NCBI RefSeq assembly: GCF_001578185.1
Contig: NZ_CP011008.1
Location: 4,864,001-4,928,000, forward strand
Direction of reading: 5' to 3'
DNA: 64,000 nt
Source: Peribacillus simplex
GTDB lineage: Bacteria; Bacillota; Bacilli; Bacillales; DSM-1321
The position numbers and the translations under genes were made by a program. Shown piece by piece: positions 1 to 8,106 of the stretch (its first letter is position 1; each line of letters begins with the position of its first letter). Under the pieces are notes generated by a model. The model saw nothing but the letters and a program-made list of their open reading frames with translations. It ran no database searches and was not told the origin of the DNA.

Positions 1-1133
1 ATGCCATTAGCGCATATAAATATATCGCCCCAGGAAAACCTTGGGTTTTGATCGGATATGGCGGTGTCGTCGCTTCCATCATTCTGCTTTCCTTCTTCAG
101 TGTCGTTGGCGGCTGGATCATCTCCTATTTAGCAAGAAGTTTAACCGGTTCCCTTTCAAACTTAACCCAGACTGAATATGGAAACTTCTTCAATACGATA
201 ATCAGCAATCCTTATGAAACGGTTATCGCTCAATTATTATTCATGGTTTTAACCATTTGGGTCGTGCAAGGTGGCGTATCCAAAGGAATTGAAAAAGCGA
301 ATAAATATATGATGCCTTCATTGTTCATTCTTTTCATTATTCTCCTCATCCGTTCCTTGACTCTGGACGGAGCAATGGAGGGTGTAAAATTCTTCTTGAA
401 GCCGGACTTTTCCGCTTTAACAGGGGAAACGATCCTATTAGCTCTTGGCCAATCCTTCTTTGCACTTAGTGTTGGTGTTTCAGTGATGGTAACCTATGCA
501 TCCTATTTAAGTAAAAAAGAAGATATAACTAAATCGGCCTTCTCGGTGGTTGGACTGAATATCTTCATTTCCTTGTTAGCAGGTTTAGTCATTTTCCCAG
601 CTGTTTTCGCACTGGGATTCAGCCCTTCTAGCGGTCCTGGACTAGTATTCGTCGTGTTGCCTGCCGTATTCAATGAAATGGCGCTCGGCGGGATCTTCAT
701 GGCTATTTTCTTCATATTATTATTATTCGCCACACTTACAACGGCCTTCTCCATTCTCGAAATCGTCGTTGCAGCCATGATCAAAGGTGATACCGCAAAG
801 CGGAAGAAGGCTTCTTGGATAGCTGGTAGCGTCGTTTTCTTGATTGGAATTCCAAGCGCATTATCATTTGGGGTGCTTTCAGATGTGAAGATTTTCAATT
901 TATCCATATTCGATTTGGCTGATTATCTGACAAGCAACATCGCACTGCCAGTCGGCGCCTTGTTCATATCCCTTTTCATCGGCTATCAAATGAAAAGGAT
1001 AGAGGTCCAAAAAGAGTTCGAAACTGGCGCAGATTCCGGCCGGTCACTTTTTAAACTTTGGTACTTCCTGATTCGCTACATTGTGCCGATCATGATCATA
1101 CTCGTATTTCTTAACTCAATTAATCTCATTTAG
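1..1133 (+). CDS. Sodium-dependent amino acid/neurotransmitter symporter family (NSS) permease, 5' end outside window
   Basis: The reading frame is open to the window edge: codons from base 3 read into the protein before the first possible start (TTG 48), so this is the C-terminal part, about 375 residues. It is almost entirely hydrophobic, with roughly nine membrane segments. It has the GYGGVVASIILLSFFSVVGGW-type helix and the LGQSFFALSVGVSVMVTYASY helix typical of bacterial LeuT-fold NSS carriers (YocR/YhdH-like in B. subtilis). These carriers move amino acids or similar solutes with Na+. The substrate cannot be read from the sequence. The gene is followed by a strong hairpin terminator and a separate regulator gene, so it appears to end its transcription unit. 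Confidence 0.9.
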   Translation, partial: AISAYKYIAPGKPWVLIGYGGVVASIILLSFFSVVGGWIISYLARSLTGSLSNLTQTEYGNFFNTIISNPYETVIAQLLFMVLTIWVVQGGVSKGIEKANKYMMPSLFILFIILLIRSLTLDGAMEGVKFFLKPDFSALTGETILLALGQSFFALSVGVSVMVTYASYLSKKEDITKSAFSVVGLNIFISLLAGLVIFPAVFALGFSPSSGPGLVFVVLPAVFNEMALGGIFMAIFFILLLFATLTTAFSILEIVVAAMIKGDTAKRKKASWIAGSVVFLIGIPSALSFGVLSDVKIFNLSIFDLADYLTSNIALPVGALFISLFIGYQMKRIEVQKEFETGADSGRSLFKLWYFLIRYIVPIMIILVFLNSINLI

Positions 1134-1140
1134 TAATCCA

Positions 1141-1178
1141 AAATGCCGTTTCGATATTTCTCGAGGCGGCATTTTTTT
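1141..1178 (+). terminator. Rho-independent terminator after the NSS permease
   Basis: An inverted repeat (AAATGCCG...CGGCATTT with inner TCGA pairing) is followed by a run of eight T residues. It starts seven bases after the permease stop codon. Confidence 0.85.
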
Positions 1179-1273
1179 TCACAAAACCTACATATTCATT
1201 TGAAATCCTTTAGTTAGAATATGGTAAAATCATTACATAAAGAAAATATTTCCTGAAAAAGGAGTGCCTGACT

Positions 1274-1630
1274 ATGTCAAATATCGCGAAGAATATCCGG
1301 CAATATCGAGAAGATCATAACCTCACTCAACAGGAACTGGCTTTGAAATTACGAATCGGCACCAAAAAGATTGAAAAGTATGAAACTGGTGAATCGATTC
1401 CTGATACTCAAACCATTTTACGGCTTTCGACCGTTCTTGACATTCCAGCTTCAGAGTTCTTGAAGGACGCCCAAACCGGGAACGCTTCTGGTGTTGACGA
1501 GGACATAAAAAAGCTGATTGAAGAAATCGGATCCAAAAAGGCTGAGCTCATCCTAAGAACAGCTAAAGACTTTAGCGAAGAACAAATTCTGAATGTTATG
1601 CATACTTTATATAATACACAAGCTAATTAA
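1274..1630 (+). CDS. XRE-family helix-turn-helix transcriptional regulator
   Basis: A 118-residue protein with an N-terminal Cro/C1-type HTH at about residues 5-60 (pattern IRQYREDHNLTQQELA... then KIEKYETGESIPD). The C-terminal half is charged and helical and may be for dimerisation. The ATG is preceded by AAGGAG at good spacing. It stands alone between a terminator and the convergent alaT gene. Proteins of this size in bacilli are DNA-binding regulators; target genes and ligand are unknown and nothing nearby points to them. Confidence 0.85.
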   Translation: MSNIAKNIRQYREDHNLTQQELALKLRIGTKKIEKYETGESIPDTQTILRLSTVLDIPASEFLKDAQTGNASGVDEDIKKLIEEIGSKKAELILRTAKDFSEEQILNVMHTLYNTQAN

Positions 1631-1741
1631 AAAAAATGGTCGTAGTATGTGTATTTTTTTTCAGAGTGCTGGATATACTATGATTAACACTTTCTATGTT
1701 AATCCATTAGATTAACTCTTTTTCTAATTCCCCCTATGGAA

Positions 1742-1781
1742 AGGGATCCGGCTGCTTATAACGGCCGGATCCCTATTTTTT
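1742..1781 (+). terminator. Terminator between XRE regulator and convergent alaT
   Basis: A perfect 11-bp inverted repeat (AGGGATCCGGC / GCCGGATCCCT) around an 11-nt loop is followed by ATTTTTTT on the plus strand. The stem can also form on the minus strand, where the T-run is weaker. Confidence 0.85.
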
Positions 1782-1786
1782 TGCTT

Positions 1787-2956
1787 TTATTGGCTATGGT
1801 TCTTCATGAAACGTTCCATCCTTCTAAGCGCTTCTTGAAGTTGTTCCATGGAGGATGCATAGGAACAGCGGATATGACCTTCACCGCTTTCCCCGAACAC
1901 ATCTCCCGGTACAACGGCTACAAGTTCTTCCGTCAGAAGTTTTTCAGCAAATTCCAACGAAGTCATCCCTGTTTTCTCAATGGAAGGAAAAGCATAAAAT
2001 GCCCCGCCAGGATTGTGACAATCAAGACCCATATCGTTAAATGAATTCACGATATAATTTCGTCTTCTCCGATAACTCCGACGCATTTCTTCTACATCCT
2101 GCATTCCGTGCCTTAAAGCTTCCAATGCAGCATGTTGAGCAACGGTCGGCGCACACATCATCGCATATTGATGAAGCTTAAGCATCGCTTCAGAAATTTC
2201 CTTAGGTGCACAAACGAACCCAAGACGCCATCCGGTCATTGCAAAGCCTTTCGAAAACCCATTGATGACAATTGTCCGCTCATGCATGCCGTCAATGGCA
2301 GCAAAAGAGGTGAATTTCTCATCATAAGCAAGTTCAGCATAGATTTCATCGGAAATGACAAGCAAGTCATGCTTTTTAATGATATCAGCAAGCATCACTA
2401 ATTCTTCCTGTCCAAGCTGGGTGCCAGTTGGATTATTCGGTGAACAGATTAAAACCGCCTTCGTTTTAGGCGTGATTGCCGCTTCGAGTTGCCCGGGAGT
2501 CAACTTAAAGTCATCATCCTTTGAAGTTTGGACCGTGACCGGTATTCCCCCTGCCATGGTCACAAGCGGTGCATAGGCGACGAAACAAGGTTCCACTACA
2601 ATGACTTCTTCCCCTGGATTCAAGATGGTCCTCAGGGCAATATCGAGAGCCTGGCTTGCTCCGACCGTGACAATGATTTGATCCTCTGGTCTATATGAAA
2701 CATGGAACTGCTTCTCCATATACCAGCTGATTTCCGACCTTAATTCAAATAATCCGGCATTAGCCGTATAAGAGGTATACCCTTCCTCCAAGGAGTTGAT
2801 CGCAGCTTCCCTCACTGCCCAAGATGTAACGAAATCCGGTTCACCCACACCAAGTGAGACGACCCCTTCCAAATTGGCTGCCAGGTCGAAAAAGCGGCGG
2901 ATGCCTGATGGTTTAAGCTCTGCAATCGTTCTTGAAACATAACTCGTTTTAATCAT
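1787..2956 (-). CDS. alaT: PLP-dependent aminotransferase, alanine transaminase AlaT (YugH) type
   Basis: A 389-residue fold-type I class I/II aminotransferase. Visible motifs are SPNNPTG near residue 170, SDEIYAEL near 200 and the PLP-lysine segment GFSKGFAMTGWRLG near 235. Length and sequence match B. subtilis YugH, described as alanine transaminase AlaT. Its start ATG overlaps the stop of the upstream Lrp-type regulator in an ATGA, so the two are translationally coupled as in the B. subtilis alaRT operon. Expected reaction: pyruvate plus glutamate to alanine plus 2-oxoglutarate. Other substrates (aromatic amino acids, N-acetyl-diaminopimelate) cannot be excluded from sequence alone. Confidence 0.85.
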   Translation of the reverse strand: MIKTSYVSRTIAELKPSGIRRFFDLAANLEGVVSLGVGEPDFVTSWAVREAAINSLEEGYTSYTANAGLFELRSEISWYMEKQFHVSYRPEDQIIVTVGASQALDIALRTILNPGEEVIVVEPCFVAYAPLVTMAGGIPVTVQTSKDDDFKLTPGQLEAAITPKTKAVLICSPNNPTGTQLGQEELVMLADIIKKHDLLVISDEIYAELAYDEKFTSFAAIDGMHERTIVINGFSKGFAMTGWRLGFVCAPKEISEAMLKLHQYAMMCAPTVAQHAALEALRHGMQDVEEMRRSYRRRRNYIVNSFNDMGLDCHNPGGAFYAFPSIEKTGMTSLEFAEKLLTEELVAVVPGDVFGESGEGHIRCSYASSMEQLQEALRRMERFMKNHSQ

Positions 2957-3453
2957 GGTGACACCACTATCCGCTTATCTTCATCAGTTTGATCAAAAAT
3001 TGTGCCATCGTGCTTGTATTTTTTCATAATGAAGTGAGTCGTCGTAGAAATGACCGAATCCAGTGTCGAAAGTTTTTCTGAAACAAAGTTTGCCACTTCG
3101 TTCATAGAACGCCCTTCGACAATGACTGATAAATCATAAGCCCCCGACATTAAATAAACGGACTCGACTTCTTTGAATTTGTAAATCCTTTTTGCCACCT
3201 CATCGAAACCGACACCGCGTTTCGGAGTGACTTTTACATCAATCATCGCTGTGACACCATGGTATTCATCCACTTTTGCCCAGTTAATGACTGTTAAATA
3301 ACGGACAATAACCCGCATATCTTCTAATTTCTTCAATGTTATTTCAATGCCCGCTTCTGATAGATTGGTCATTTTAGCCAAATCCTTCAGATCAATCCGG
3401 CTGTTATTTTCAATGATTCTCAAGACTTCCAATTCCTCTTCATTCAAGTGCAT
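2953..3453 (-). CDS. alaR: Lrp/AsnC-family transcriptional regulator, AlaR (YugG) type
   Basis: A 166-residue protein. The N-terminal winged HTH (about 1-60, LRIIENNSRIDLKDLAKMTNLS) precedes a RAM/AsnC effector domain (about 65-150, VYLMSGAYDLSVIVEG). The RBS GGGGGG lies just upstream of ATG. It is the first gene of the two-gene unit with alaT and overlaps it by 4 bp. In B. subtilis the homologue is reported to activate the operon; the same role here is inferred from the conserved pairing. The upstream region has inverted repeats that could be its sites. Confidence 0.85.
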   Translation of the reverse strand: MHLNEEELEVLRIIENNSRIDLKDLAKMTNLSEAGIEITLKKLEDMRVIVRYLTVINWAKVDEYHGVTAMIDVKVTPKRGVGFDEVAKRIYKFKEVESVYLMSGAYDLSVIVEGRSMNEVANFVSEKLSTLDSVISTTTHFIMKKYKHDGTIFDQTDEDKRIVVSP

Positions 3454-3761
3454 TGGAAAACCCCCCTTTTGGAATTCACTAATTTAGATGTGATGGTTTG
3501 GCTGGCAGATAGTCTCACGAATTACCTTATTAGACTTTTTTAGAATCCTATATGACAATATAAATTAATAAGTCCTATTCTGTCAGGATAAACTTATACT
3601 ATTATATCAAAATTGGTTGGCGACCTGTTATAGTAATTGTCTTTTTTCATCGTTATTATTACAATTACTGTTATGCAACAGTATTTAAGGACCTTTTTTG
3701 GGATATTCAGGTGAACACACACTTGTATCTATGACTAATACCAGAGGAGAAAGGGATTTAT
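3454..3761. promoter_or_regulatory. Divergent alaR / yugF promoter region with inverted repeats
   Basis: This 308-bp AT-rich spacer has no gene. It holds a 9-bp inverted repeat, AGTAATTGT (3632-3640) and ACAATTACT (3661-3669), and an interrupted repeat around 3569-3596 (AAGTCCT ... AGG..AACTT). Lrp-family proteins bind several degenerate palindromes, so these are candidate AlaR sites. No binding consensus was available to test this. Confidence 0.35.
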
Positions 3762-4604
3762 ATGGAAATTCATACAATCAAAGGCATCGAACGGGTGGAA
3801 AATATAGAAATCTATTTTGAATATGACCATATGGATGATTCCTTCCCCACACTTGTACTGCTTCACGGATTTTTGTCATCCAGCTTCAGTTTCCGTAAAT
3901 TAGTGCCCTATTTGATCAAGGAATTCAATGTGATCTCAATAGACCTTCCCCCATTTGGGCAAAGCGGTAAGGATTATCGATATACATATTCATTCCAGAA
4001 CATTGCTAAATCCGTTGTTCTGTTCTTGGAGGGGAAAAACATCAGGAAATTCAGTATTATCGGCCATTCCATGGGCGGGCAGATTTCCCTTCAGCTCATA
4101 AAATCACATCCTGATCTTGTCGACCATGCTATCCTCCTTGCCGGATCAGGCTATCAGCCCGGCTATTCGGAAAAAATGAAGATGGTCAGTTACCTGCCTT
4201 TCTTTTCATTCGGGATAAAACGGTATTTACAAAAGTCCGGGATCGAAAAGAACTTAAAAAATGTCGTTCATGACCCGACCATGATTGACGATGAAATGCG
4301 ACAGGGCTATCTAGGGCCATTCATAAAGAAGCATGATATTTTCCGTGCATTGGGGAGGATGCTCCGAGATAAGGAAATCGATTTGTTGAAGGAAGACCTT
4401 AGTGATATCCATACGCCTTGCCTGCTTATATGGGGAAGGCATGATAGAGTGGTACCGTTGGATATTGGCCAAAGGCTCCATGATGACCTGCCTAATTCCG
4501 AGCTTGTTGTCATTGAGGATACCGGGCACCTCCTTCCAGAGGAGAAACCGGAAGAGGTTTATCAATTAATTAAGGAATTTCTTGGTGTAGCCTCCCCAAC
4601 TTAA
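3762..4604 (+). CDS. yugF: Alpha/beta hydrolase, YugF type
   Basis: A 280-residue soluble alpha/beta hydrolase. The oxyanion strand is LVLLHGFLSS (about 31-40). The nucleophile elbow is GHSMGG with Ser near residue 103. The acid is the Asp in WGRHDRVVP, and the His is in DTGHLLPEEKPEE near the C-terminus, so the triad looks complete. The ATG has an AGAGGAGAAAGG Shine-Dalgarno region. It sits in the conserved yugH-yugG-yugF-yugE block and is divergent from alaR. The substrate is unknown; family members include esterases, lipases and C-C bond hydrolases. Confidence 0.85.
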   Translation: MEIHTIKGIERVENIEIYFEYDHMDDSFPTLVLLHGFLSSSFSFRKLVPYLIKEFNVISIDLPPFGQSGKDYRYTYSFQNIAKSVVLFLEGKNIRKFSIIGHSMGGQISLQLIKSHPDLVDHAILLAGSGYQPGYSEKMKMVSYLPFFSFGIKRYLQKSGIEKNLKNVVHDPTMIDDEMRQGYLGPFIKKHDIFRALGRMLRDKEIDLLKEDLSDIHTPCLLIWGRHDRVVPLDIGQRLHDDLPNSELVVIEDTGHLLPEEKPEEVYQLIKEFLGVASPT

Positions 4605-4608
4605 AAAC

Positions 4609-4942
4609 AAAACTTACGAGTAAACAGCTCAAACTTACGAGTAAACAGCTCAAACTCACGAGTAAACAGCTCAAACTTACGAGTAAACAGCTCAAACTCA
4701 CGAGTAAACAGCTCAAACTCACGAGTAAACAGCTCAAACTCACGAGTAAACAGCGTAAACTTGCGAGTAAACAGCGCAAACTCACGAGTAAACAGCGTAA
4801 ACTTACGAGTAAACAGCACAAATTCACGAGTAAACAGCGCAAACTCACGAGTAAACAGCGCAAACTCACGAGTAAACAGCTCAAGCTCACGAGTAAACAG
4901 CTCAAACTCACGAGTAAACAGCGCAAACTATGAGTAAAGAGC
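4609..4942. repeat. 16-copy 21-bp tandem repeat between yugF and yugE
   Basis: Sixteen head-to-tail copies share the core CGAGTAAACAGC and are joined by CTCAAACTCA-like linkers. The core recurs exactly every 21 bp from 4618 to 4912, and the last copy is 20 bp and degenerate. Substitutions cluster at a few positions (CTCA/CTTA, GCTC/GCGC/GCGT). The array lies between convergent genes, starting five bases after the yugF stop. Because 21 is a multiple of three, several frames stay open and give LLVSLSC-like or LFTREFE-like heptads on the minus strand; these are probably not genes. Confidence 0.95.
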
Positions 4943-4960
4943 AAAAAAACAACGTAAAAA

Positions 4961-4989
4961 AGGTGACCCTTATTTCTGGGTACACCCTT
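4961..4989. terminator. Hairpin terminator between tandem repeat and yugE
   Basis: AAAAAAGGTGACCC pairs with GGGTACACCCTTTTT with one mismatch, so there are A/T runs on both sides. It could stop transcription from either convergent direction and immediately follows the yugE stop on the minus strand. Confidence 0.65.
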
Positions 4990-4997
4990 TTTCACCT

Positions 4998-5258
4998 TTA
5001 GATCGAACAGCTGGCATCATTTTTTATGATGAGCAGTTTCTGTGCAACTTCCAGGCATTTTTCCATCTTAACGGTTTCATCGAATGCGAACTCGTAAATG
5101 GACTTTATTTTTTCCGCCAGTTCCTGCGGGCTATCTATATCCCGGAGTGCTACGACCGTATCCGCAATTTCCGGTTCATATAGATCCCATCCTATCTGGA
5201 AAGGGTCCCATTCTTGCAAAACGGCAACCAACGCTAAATTCATTTGCTGTGTATCCAT
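4998..5258 (-). CDS. yugE: DUF1871 family protein YugE
   Basis: An 86-residue acidic protein of the DUF1871 family, with the typical beginning of about ten residues then EWDPFQIGWDLYEPEIADTV. Same length as B. subtilis YugE. It is predicted to be small, soluble and helical, with no membrane segment or catalytic motif. RBS AGGTGATGAATT precedes ATG. It is divergent from patB with a spacer of about 100 bp. Function is unknown in the family. Confidence 0.85.
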   Translation of the reverse strand: MDTQQMNLALVAVLQEWDPFQIGWDLYEPEIADTVVALRDIDSPQELAEKIKSIYEFAFDETVKMEKCLEVAQKLLIIKNDASCSI

Positions 5259-5359
5259 AATTCATCACCTGCTCAATATTTTCAAAGAACATGTTATCAT
5301 AGTATCATAACAACAGGCTTTTCACGAAGACGACAAATTTTTATTCGGCGGTGGACATT

Positions 5360-6535
5360 TTGAACAAGTCAATTTTTGAAGAACACATTAACAGAGAAAA
5401 TTCAGGATCCGTAAAATGGGATAAAAACTCGCTCAAATCATTGTATGGGCGCGAAGATGTTCTGCCAATGTGGGTTGCCGATATGGACTTCCCATCTCCT
5501 GAGGGCATTCAAAAAGCGTTAATAGAACGCTTGAATCATCCAATTTTCGGTTATACCGTCCCTTCCGAAGCGGTTTTCACCGAAATTCAACGCTGGCTTA
5601 GAGACCGGCACTCCTGGCAAATCGATAAAGAGTGGATTTCATTTAGCTCTGGCGTCGTTTCTGCAATTGGTACAACAATCCAGGCTTTCACGGACCCGGG
5701 CGATAAAATATTATTACAATCACCCGTCTACACACCATTTTTTGATATGATCAAAAATAATGACCGGGAAGTGGTCAATAGTCCCCTTATCATAGAAGAA
5801 GATCGCTTTCAGATTGATTTCGCTGATTTTGAGGACAAGCTGAAAAACGGAGTGAAGCTTTTCCTTTTTTGCAGTCCACATAACCCTGGCGGACGCGTTT
5901 GGACAAAAGAAGAACTCCTCCGAATCGGGGAGCTCTGTGAAAAATATGATGTAGTCATCGTCAGTGATGAGATTCATGCTGATTTATTCCATACAACATC
6001 CAGACATTATCCGATAGGCTCGCTTTCAGAGAAGTTAGCCGACATAACCGTCACGTTAATGGCGCCAAGTAAAACATTCAATATTGCCGGCCTTCAGGCT
6101 TCATTCCTAATCACCAGTAATGAAAAATTGCAAAAGAAATTGCAAAAGGCACAAACGAAATTGGCATTCCATGGCCTTAACATCCTCGCTTTAACAGCGA
6201 TGGAAGCTGCGTATCGAGAGGGCTTAAACTGGCTGGAAGACATGATTGGCTACATTGAGGAGAATATAAAAGTGGCTGAGGAATTCATCGCTGCTGAAAT
6301 CCCTTCTTTGCATGTCATGCATCCGGATGCTTCTTACCTTCTATGGATTGACTGCCGTGATCTTGGATTGAATGACAAGGAAATTAAGGAACGGCTGATC
6401 CATCAAGGGAAGCTCGCATTGGAGCCTGGTTCAAAATATGGACCTGGCGGAGAAGGTTTCGTCCGAATGAATCTAGGTTGTTCACGCAGCATGATGATGG
6501 AAGGTCTGAACCGTTTAAAATTGGCTTTTTCATAA
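5360..6535 (+). CDS. patB: MalY/PatB-family C-S lyase (cystathionine beta-lyase type aminotransferase)
   Basis: About 391 residues with the MalY/PatB hallmarks: SVKWD near the N-terminus, LPMWVADMDFPSP, SPHNPGGRVW, VSDEIHADL, and the PLP-lysine motif APSKTFNIAGLQ. Family members cleave cystathionine to homocysteine, pyruvate and ammonia and can desulfurise cysteine. TTG 5360 was chosen because GGCGGTGG lies five bases upstream and it gives an MNK.. start like homologues; GTG 5351 is an alternative. It fits sulfur amino acid metabolism together with the met transporter and threonine genes elsewhere in the window, though it is not in an operon with them. Confidence 0.88.
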   Translation: MNKSIFEEHINRENSGSVKWDKNSLKSLYGREDVLPMWVADMDFPSPEGIQKALIERLNHPIFGYTVPSEAVFTEIQRWLRDRHSWQIDKEWISFSSGVVSAIGTTIQAFTDPGDKILLQSPVYTPFFDMIKNNDREVVNSPLIIEEDRFQIDFADFEDKLKNGVKLFLFCSPHNPGGRVWTKEELLRIGELCEKYDVVIVSDEIHADLFHTTSRHYPIGSLSEKLADITVTLMAPSKTFNIAGLQASFLITSNEKLQKKLQKAQTKLAFHGLNILALTAMEAAYREGLNWLEDMIGYIEENIKVAEEFIAAEIPSLHVMHPDASYLLWIDCRDLGLNDKEIKERLIHQGKLALEPGSKYGPGGEGFVRMNLGCSRSMMMEGLNRLKLAFS

Positions 6536-6536
6536 A

Positions 6537-6571
6537 AAAAAGAACCAGGTTTAAAAAATCCTGGTTCTTTT
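6537..6571. terminator. Bidirectional terminator between patB and yteA-like gene
   Basis: A perfect 12-bp stem (AAAAGAACCAGG / CCTGGTTCTTTT) with an 11-nt loop is flanked by A-run and T-run. It serves the two convergent genes. Confidence 0.9.
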
Positions 6572-6573
6572 TT

Positions 6574-7329
6574 TCAATCTTTCTCTTCATCAACATAAGG
6601 ATCATGCTCATATCGCGGCAAATCACCAAACGGGGTTTGAATATTTTCTTCAAAAAGTTCTTCCTTCAATTCTTGATATTGGGAGTTCGGGTAAACCGTT
6701 ACCTCTTTACCGTATATATCCACACCAACAAAATTTTCATAATCTTCGACATATCCGATATTTTCTTCGGACTCGACATACATATCTTCGTAATCGCTTG
6801 GCGGATTTACAAAATCGGAAGGCGATTCAGATGTTCCATAACTGGCAACATCCTGCCACGAATCTTCCGCATCGTATGCAACCGATTCGTGCCGGGCATC
6901 ATAATCAAACTTTCCAAACGGCGGTCCCAGCACTTCCTCTTCTATCGGCCGATTGTGCGAAGTTTCCTGTGACGGAGTATGCTCGACACAGTAAGTCGTT
7001 GTAGGCATGGCTTTCAAACGTTCAATTGGTATTTCCTTTGAACAAACCTCGCACTTTCCATACTCACCTGCCTCGATGGCAGAAAGGGCTCGATCAATAT
7101 CCCTTATTTCATCCCGATCATGCTCGGAAAGGGCCAAATCCTTTTCCCGTTCATATAACTCGGTTCCTTCATCGCCGGGATGATTATCGTAACTCGATAG
7201 CTCACCTGTCGAATCCTCCAAGCTTCTTCTTAAATCGTAGTTGCCTGAATCATTTAATCGCTCTTTCAACTCTTGCTTCGTTTGCTGCAATTGCTGTTGA
7301 AATTCTTTTAGCTGCTGATTGGATAGCAT
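6574..7329 (-). CDS. YteA-family DksA/TraR-like zinc-finger regulatory protein
   Basis: About 251 residues. The N-terminal helical region (LKEFQQQLQQTKQELKERL) is followed by a DksA-like segment (YDNHPGDEGTELYEREKDLALSEH..., about 45-85) and a zinc-finger-like motif CEVCSKEIP...YCVEH near 100-120. There the fourth ligand is His rather than Cys. An acidic, low-complexity tail of about 120 residues follows, as in Bacillus YteA-family proteins, many of which are linked to sporulation. ATG 7329 is preferred over TTG 7338 because AAAGGA lies eight bases upstream. Regulatory role inferred; targets unknown. Confidence 0.75.
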   Translation of the reverse strand: MLSNQQLKEFQQQLQQTKQELKERLNDSGNYDLRRSLEDSTGELSSYDNHPGDEGTELYEREKDLALSEHDRDEIRDIDRALSAIEAGEYGKCEVCSKEIPIERLKAMPTTTYCVEHTPSQETSHNRPIEEEVLGPPFGKFDYDARHESVAYDAEDSWQDVASYGTSESPSDFVNPPSDYEDMYVESEENIGYVEDYENFVGVDIYGKEVTVYPNSQYQELKEELFEENIQTPFGDLPRYEHDPYVDEEKD

Positions 7330-7470
7330 GTGCAACATCCTTTCAAAATCGTTCTTCCCTCTAGTATTTCTCTCTTCCCTTCATTCCATAAAGGTACTTT
7401 TTACCTTAGGAATAATTTATTTGAGGTAACAGAAGCTAAATTAGAAATATTGATTCTAGGGGGCTTTCAT

Positions 7471-8065
7471 TTGTATTTCTATAAAGAGGATTTAATCAAT
7501 ATGATCGTTCCAGATAAGCCTGATCCCAATGCAGCAAAGGTTCTTCAGGAAACGCTTGGAGGACAATTCGGTGAAATGCGGACGATGATGCAGTATTCTT
7601 TCCAAAGTGCCAACTTCCGCGGCAACGCTAAACAATATCGTGATTTAATCCGCGGGGTTTTCCTAGAGGAACTAAGCCACGTAGAACTTGTCCAATGAAA
7701 TGAGCTCCAATAAAGCAATGCGTGAAACACTGGCATTTTTAATGGTCCGCGACAATGCCCATCAAAATGCATTTGCCAAGGCATTGGAAACTCTTGGGGT
7801 CAGCTGGGGGAAGATCTTCCCTATACCTAATTATGATTTGAACAAATATCCTGAATGCCGAAAATATGTGGATTTGGGCTATCATAATGCTCAATTCAAT
7901 TTCAGGCTGGATCAAACTAAAATAGGCGAAATTTTCCAAGGGGAGACACCGAGCCGAAATGGCGGAAACCTTGCCGTTACCGATCCGCCAAAAGGATTCC
8001 CGGTCCCGGAAATGCTAGATATGCCAAATGAACACAGCCCTGGTTTGAGTGATTTGAACAATTAA
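7471..8065 (+). pseudogene. Manganese catalase (CotJC/YdbD/YjqC family), broken by internal deletion and frameshift
   Basis: TTG 7471 (RBS AGGGGG) opens a frame matching the N-terminus of Mn catalases: DPNAAKVLQETLGGQFGEM and then EELSHVELVQ, ending at TGA 7696-7698. The match resumes in another frame at about 7688 with NEMSSNKAMRETLAFLMVRDNAHQNAF... and runs to the normal C-terminus at 8065. Full-length relatives have about 270 residues, whereas the two parts total about 200. Roughly 80-90 residues containing a central metal ligand are therefore missing and the frame is shifted. Ligand-bearing segments on both sides (GEM, EExxHVE, MVRDNAHQN) remain. The gene is unlikely to make active enzyme. 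Confidence 0.8.
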
Positions 8066-8071
8066 AAAAGA

Positions 8072-8103
8072 AGGCGGACACATCATTCCGTGTTCGCCTC
8101 CTT
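8072..8103. terminator. Terminator between catalase pseudogene and yvbH-like gene
   Basis: The stem AGGCGGACAC / GTGTTCGCCT (one G-T pair) has an 8-nt loop and A- and T-rich flanks, and serves both convergent directions. Confidence 0.75.
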
Positions 8104-8106
8104 GTT

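Noticed and set aside
503-907. 134-residue minus-strand frame inside the NSS permease gene
   Set aside because: It is a shadow of the membrane protein's frame with no RBS.
4609-4942. CRISPR array
   Set aside because: The 21-bp units are directly adjacent with no unique spacers, and there are no cas genes.
4570-4995. Long minus-strand frames over the tandem repeat encoding LLVSLSC- or LFTREFE-like heptads
   Set aside because: They are open only because the 21-bp unit is a multiple of three. They overlap the yugF end and a terminator and have no RBS or conserved domain.
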